A model generated the notes under the pieces. The model was not told the DNA's origin. It saw only the letters and a list, made by a program, of their open reading frames with translations, and ran no database searches. From contig JABFXM010000279.1 of the NCBI GenBank assembly GCA_013361745.1, forward strand, positions 1-8,142: 8,142 nucleotides of DNA. The letters are read 5' to 3'. This DNA comes from Gemmatimonadaceae bacterium (GTDB lineage: Bacteria; Gemmatimonadota; Gemmatimonadetes; Gemmatimonadales; Gemmatimonadaceae). Of the stretch, positions 7,031-8,142 are shown piece after piece. The number at the start of each line of letters is the position of its first letter. Position 1 is the stretch's first letter. The position numbers were made by a program, and so were the translations under genes.

Positions 7031-7942
7031 ATGAAAGCGAACAACATCCTCGAGACGATCGGCAACACGCCGCACGTCCGCATCAACAAGCTGTTCGGCC
7101 CCAAGGCCGAAGTCTGGATGAAGCTCGAGCGCGCGAACCCCGGCGGCAGCGTGAAGGACCGCATCGGGATCGCGATGATCGAGGACGCGGAGCAGCGCGG
7201 CGTCCTGAGGAAGGGTGGGACGATCGTCGAGCCGACCTCCGGGAACACGGGGATCGGGCTCGCGATGGCGGCGGCGGTGAAGGGCTACCGGCTCATCCTC
7301 GTGATGCCGGAGTCGATGTCGGTCGAACGCCGTCGCATCCTCAAGGCGCACGGCGCCGAGGTCGATCTCACCCCGCGCGAGAAGGGGATGCGCGGGGCGA
7401 TCGAGCGCGCGAAGGAGCTGATCGCGCAGAACCCCGGCTCGTGGATGCCGCAGCAGTTCGAGAACCCCGCGAACGCCGACATCCATCGCCGCACGACGGC
7501 GCAGGAGATCCTCCGCGACTTCCCCGAGGGGATCGACTACCTGATCACCGGCGTCGGCACCGGCGGCCACATCACGGGTGTCGGCGAGGTGTTGAAGAAA
7601 GCGATGCCGAAGATCAGGATCCTCGCGGTCGAGCCGGCGAAGTCCGCGGTGCTGAGCGGCGGCGAGCCGAGCCCGCACAAGATCCAGGGCGTGGGCACCG
7701 GGTTCATCCCCGCGGTACTCAACCGCTCGATCCTCGACGGCGCGGTGGCGGTCACAGAGGAGGAAGCCTATGCCTACGCCGTCCGCGCGGCGAAGGAGGA
7801 GGCGATCTTCATCGGCCCGTCGTCGGGCGCCTCGCTCGCCGCCGTCGCGAAGACACTGCCCGACTTGCCCGAGGGGAGCCGCATCCTCACCTTCTGCTAC
7901 GACACGGGCGAGCGGTATCTCTCGGTCGAGGGACTGTTCTGA
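7031..7942 (+). CDS. cysK: Cysteine synthase A (O-acetylserine sulfhydrylase)
   Basis: Cytoplasmic PLP enzyme of 303 residues (fold type II) that makes L-cysteine and acetate from O-acetylserine and sulfide, the last step of sulfur assimilation. The N-terminal [12 protein letters not shown] (8-19) is the family opening. NPGGSVKDR carries the Schiff-base lysine K42, PTSGNTG (68-74) binds the substrate carboxylate, and [10 protein letters not shown] (174-183) is the PLP-phosphate loop. [20 protein letters not shown] (208-227) is the OASS signature, and GPSSGAS (262-268) carries the Ser that contacts the PLP ring nitrogen. [16 protein letters not shown] is also characteristic. Length is normal for CysK, and there is no C-terminal CBS domain. 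The frame stays open for ~700 bases upstream, but homology starts exactly at ATG 7031. No Shine-Dalgarno is present; a hairpin occupies the leader. It could be co-transcribed with the outer-membrane gene 86 bases upstream, but the two have no evident functional link. A CysM or O-phosphoserine-using variant is less likely. Confidence 0.95.
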   Translation: MKANNILETIGNTPHVRINKLFGPKAEVWMKLERANPGGSVKDRIGIAMIEDAEQRGVLRKGGTIVEPTSGNTGIGLAMAAAVKGYRLILVMPESMSVERRRILKAHGAEVDLTPREKGMRGAIERAKELIAQNPGSWMPQQFENPANADIHRRTTAQEILRDFPEGIDYLITGVGTGGHITGVGEVLKKAMPKIRILAVEPAKSAVLSGGEPSPHKIQGVGTGFIPAVLNRSILDGAVAVTEEEAYAYAVRAAKEEAIFIGPSSGASLAAVAKTLPDLPEGSRILTFCYDTGERYLSVEGLF

Positions 7943-7953
7943 GCGGGTGCGGG

Positions 7954-7967
7954 AGTTTCTCGAAACT
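7954..7967 (+). terminator. Possible weak terminator hairpin after cysK
   Basis: AGTTTCTCGAAACT forms a 5-bp stem with a CTCG loop, beginning 12 bases after the cysK stop. It is A/T-rich against a very GC-rich background and is flanked by direct repeats of GCGGGTGC (7943-7950 and 7973-7980). The stem is short and no T-run follows, so intrinsic termination is doubtful. Confidence 0.2.
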
Positions 7968-7991
7968 GCGGGGCGGGTGCCGTTGGAAAGA

Positions 7992-8038
7992 GCGGGGCGG
8001 GGAGCGGGATACCGCGGGGCGGGGGGCGAGGGGCGGGG
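7992..8038 (+). repeat. GGGGCGG-type G-run tract with quadruplex motif
   Basis: Degenerate GGGGCGGGG units follow cysK. G-runs of 3-6 bases lie at 7994-7997, 7999-8002, 8006-8008, 8016-8019, 8021-8026, 8030-8033 and 8035-8038. The last four (loops of 1, 3 and 1 bases) make a strong quadruplex-type motif at 8016-8038 on the strand that is transcribed with cysK. It could stall polymerase or stabilise the 3' end of the transcript, or be inert simple repeat. Confidence 0.6.
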
Positions 8039-8142
8039 ACTGGTGGCTCGGCCGCTTCCTCGCGGGTTGCGTTGGGGCTCTGGGGGCATTCGAGCCTCGC
8101 GTGATCAGCAGGGAGATGGCCGAGGCTCTGAGAGTCTTGAGA
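8039..8142. other. Window end with no supported gene
   Basis: Nothing recognisable is encoded here. A plus-strand frame opens at GTG 8101 or ATG 8116, the latter directly preceded by AGGGAG, and reads MISREMAEALRVLR to the edge. With at most 14 residues visible, a gene beginning here can be neither supported nor excluded. Confidence 0.4.

Noticed and set aside
8085..8105. A TTCGAGC stretch resembling a tRNA T-loop
   Set aside because: The flanking bases do not form a T-stem, and no acceptor, D or anticodon arms can be placed.
8101..8142. Start of a new plus-strand gene (GTG 8101 or ATG 8116)
   Set aside because: Only up to 14 codons are visible before the window edge and there is no recognisable sequence, which is insufficient to call a gene.

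Overview
This 8.1-kb window is very GC-rich DNA from a Gram-negative-type bacterium: it encodes an Omp85-type outer-membrane barrel, a Sec signal peptide and a Tat signal. The long open frames on both strands, the exported peptidase whose signal ends in an 'LSAQQ' cleavage region, and G/C-run repeats at gene edges are most reminiscent of Gemmatimonadota. That assignment comes from pattern recognition, not from a marker gene. No rRNA, tRNA, CRISPR, transposase or phage gene is visible.

Layout. (1) Bases 1-105 are a repetitive leader with five copies of the heptamer ACGTGGG in both orientations. (2) A Tat-exported calcineurin-like metallophosphoesterase of the YkuE/YaeI type (+) ends at 1077. 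(3) It converges, with a 10-base gap, on a two-gene minus-strand operon. The first gene of that operon is a secreted M20-family metallopeptidase (2635-4041). The second, joined to it by a GTGA stop/start overlap, is a group II PLP-dependent decarboxylase of the aromatic-L-amino-acid decarboxylase type (1088-2638). (4) A 413-base divergent intergenic region follows. (5) A large plus-strand gene (4455-6944) encodes a probable outer-membrane protein: a periplasmic LolA/DUF5686-like first half and an Omp85-like beta-barrel second half. (6) An 86-base gap holds a long imperfect hairpin that ends two bases before the start of (7) cysK, O-acetylserine sulfhydrylase (7031-7942). (8) A G-run tail closes the window, with no convincing gene.

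Functionally this looks like ordinary housekeeping and envelope metabolism rather than a defence or mobile island. The peptidase could release amino acids or deacylated compounds outside the cytoplasm, and the co-translated decarboxylase could act on imported aromatic amino acids; that link is inferred only from the operon. The most unusual content is non-coding or quasi-coding. It includes the structured cysK leader, three different G/C-run repeat families at gene boundaries (one forming the N-terminus of the decarboxylase), G-quadruplex motifs, and the lack of a clear Shine-Dalgarno sequence at all five gene starts. I did not find a convincing new multi-gene system.
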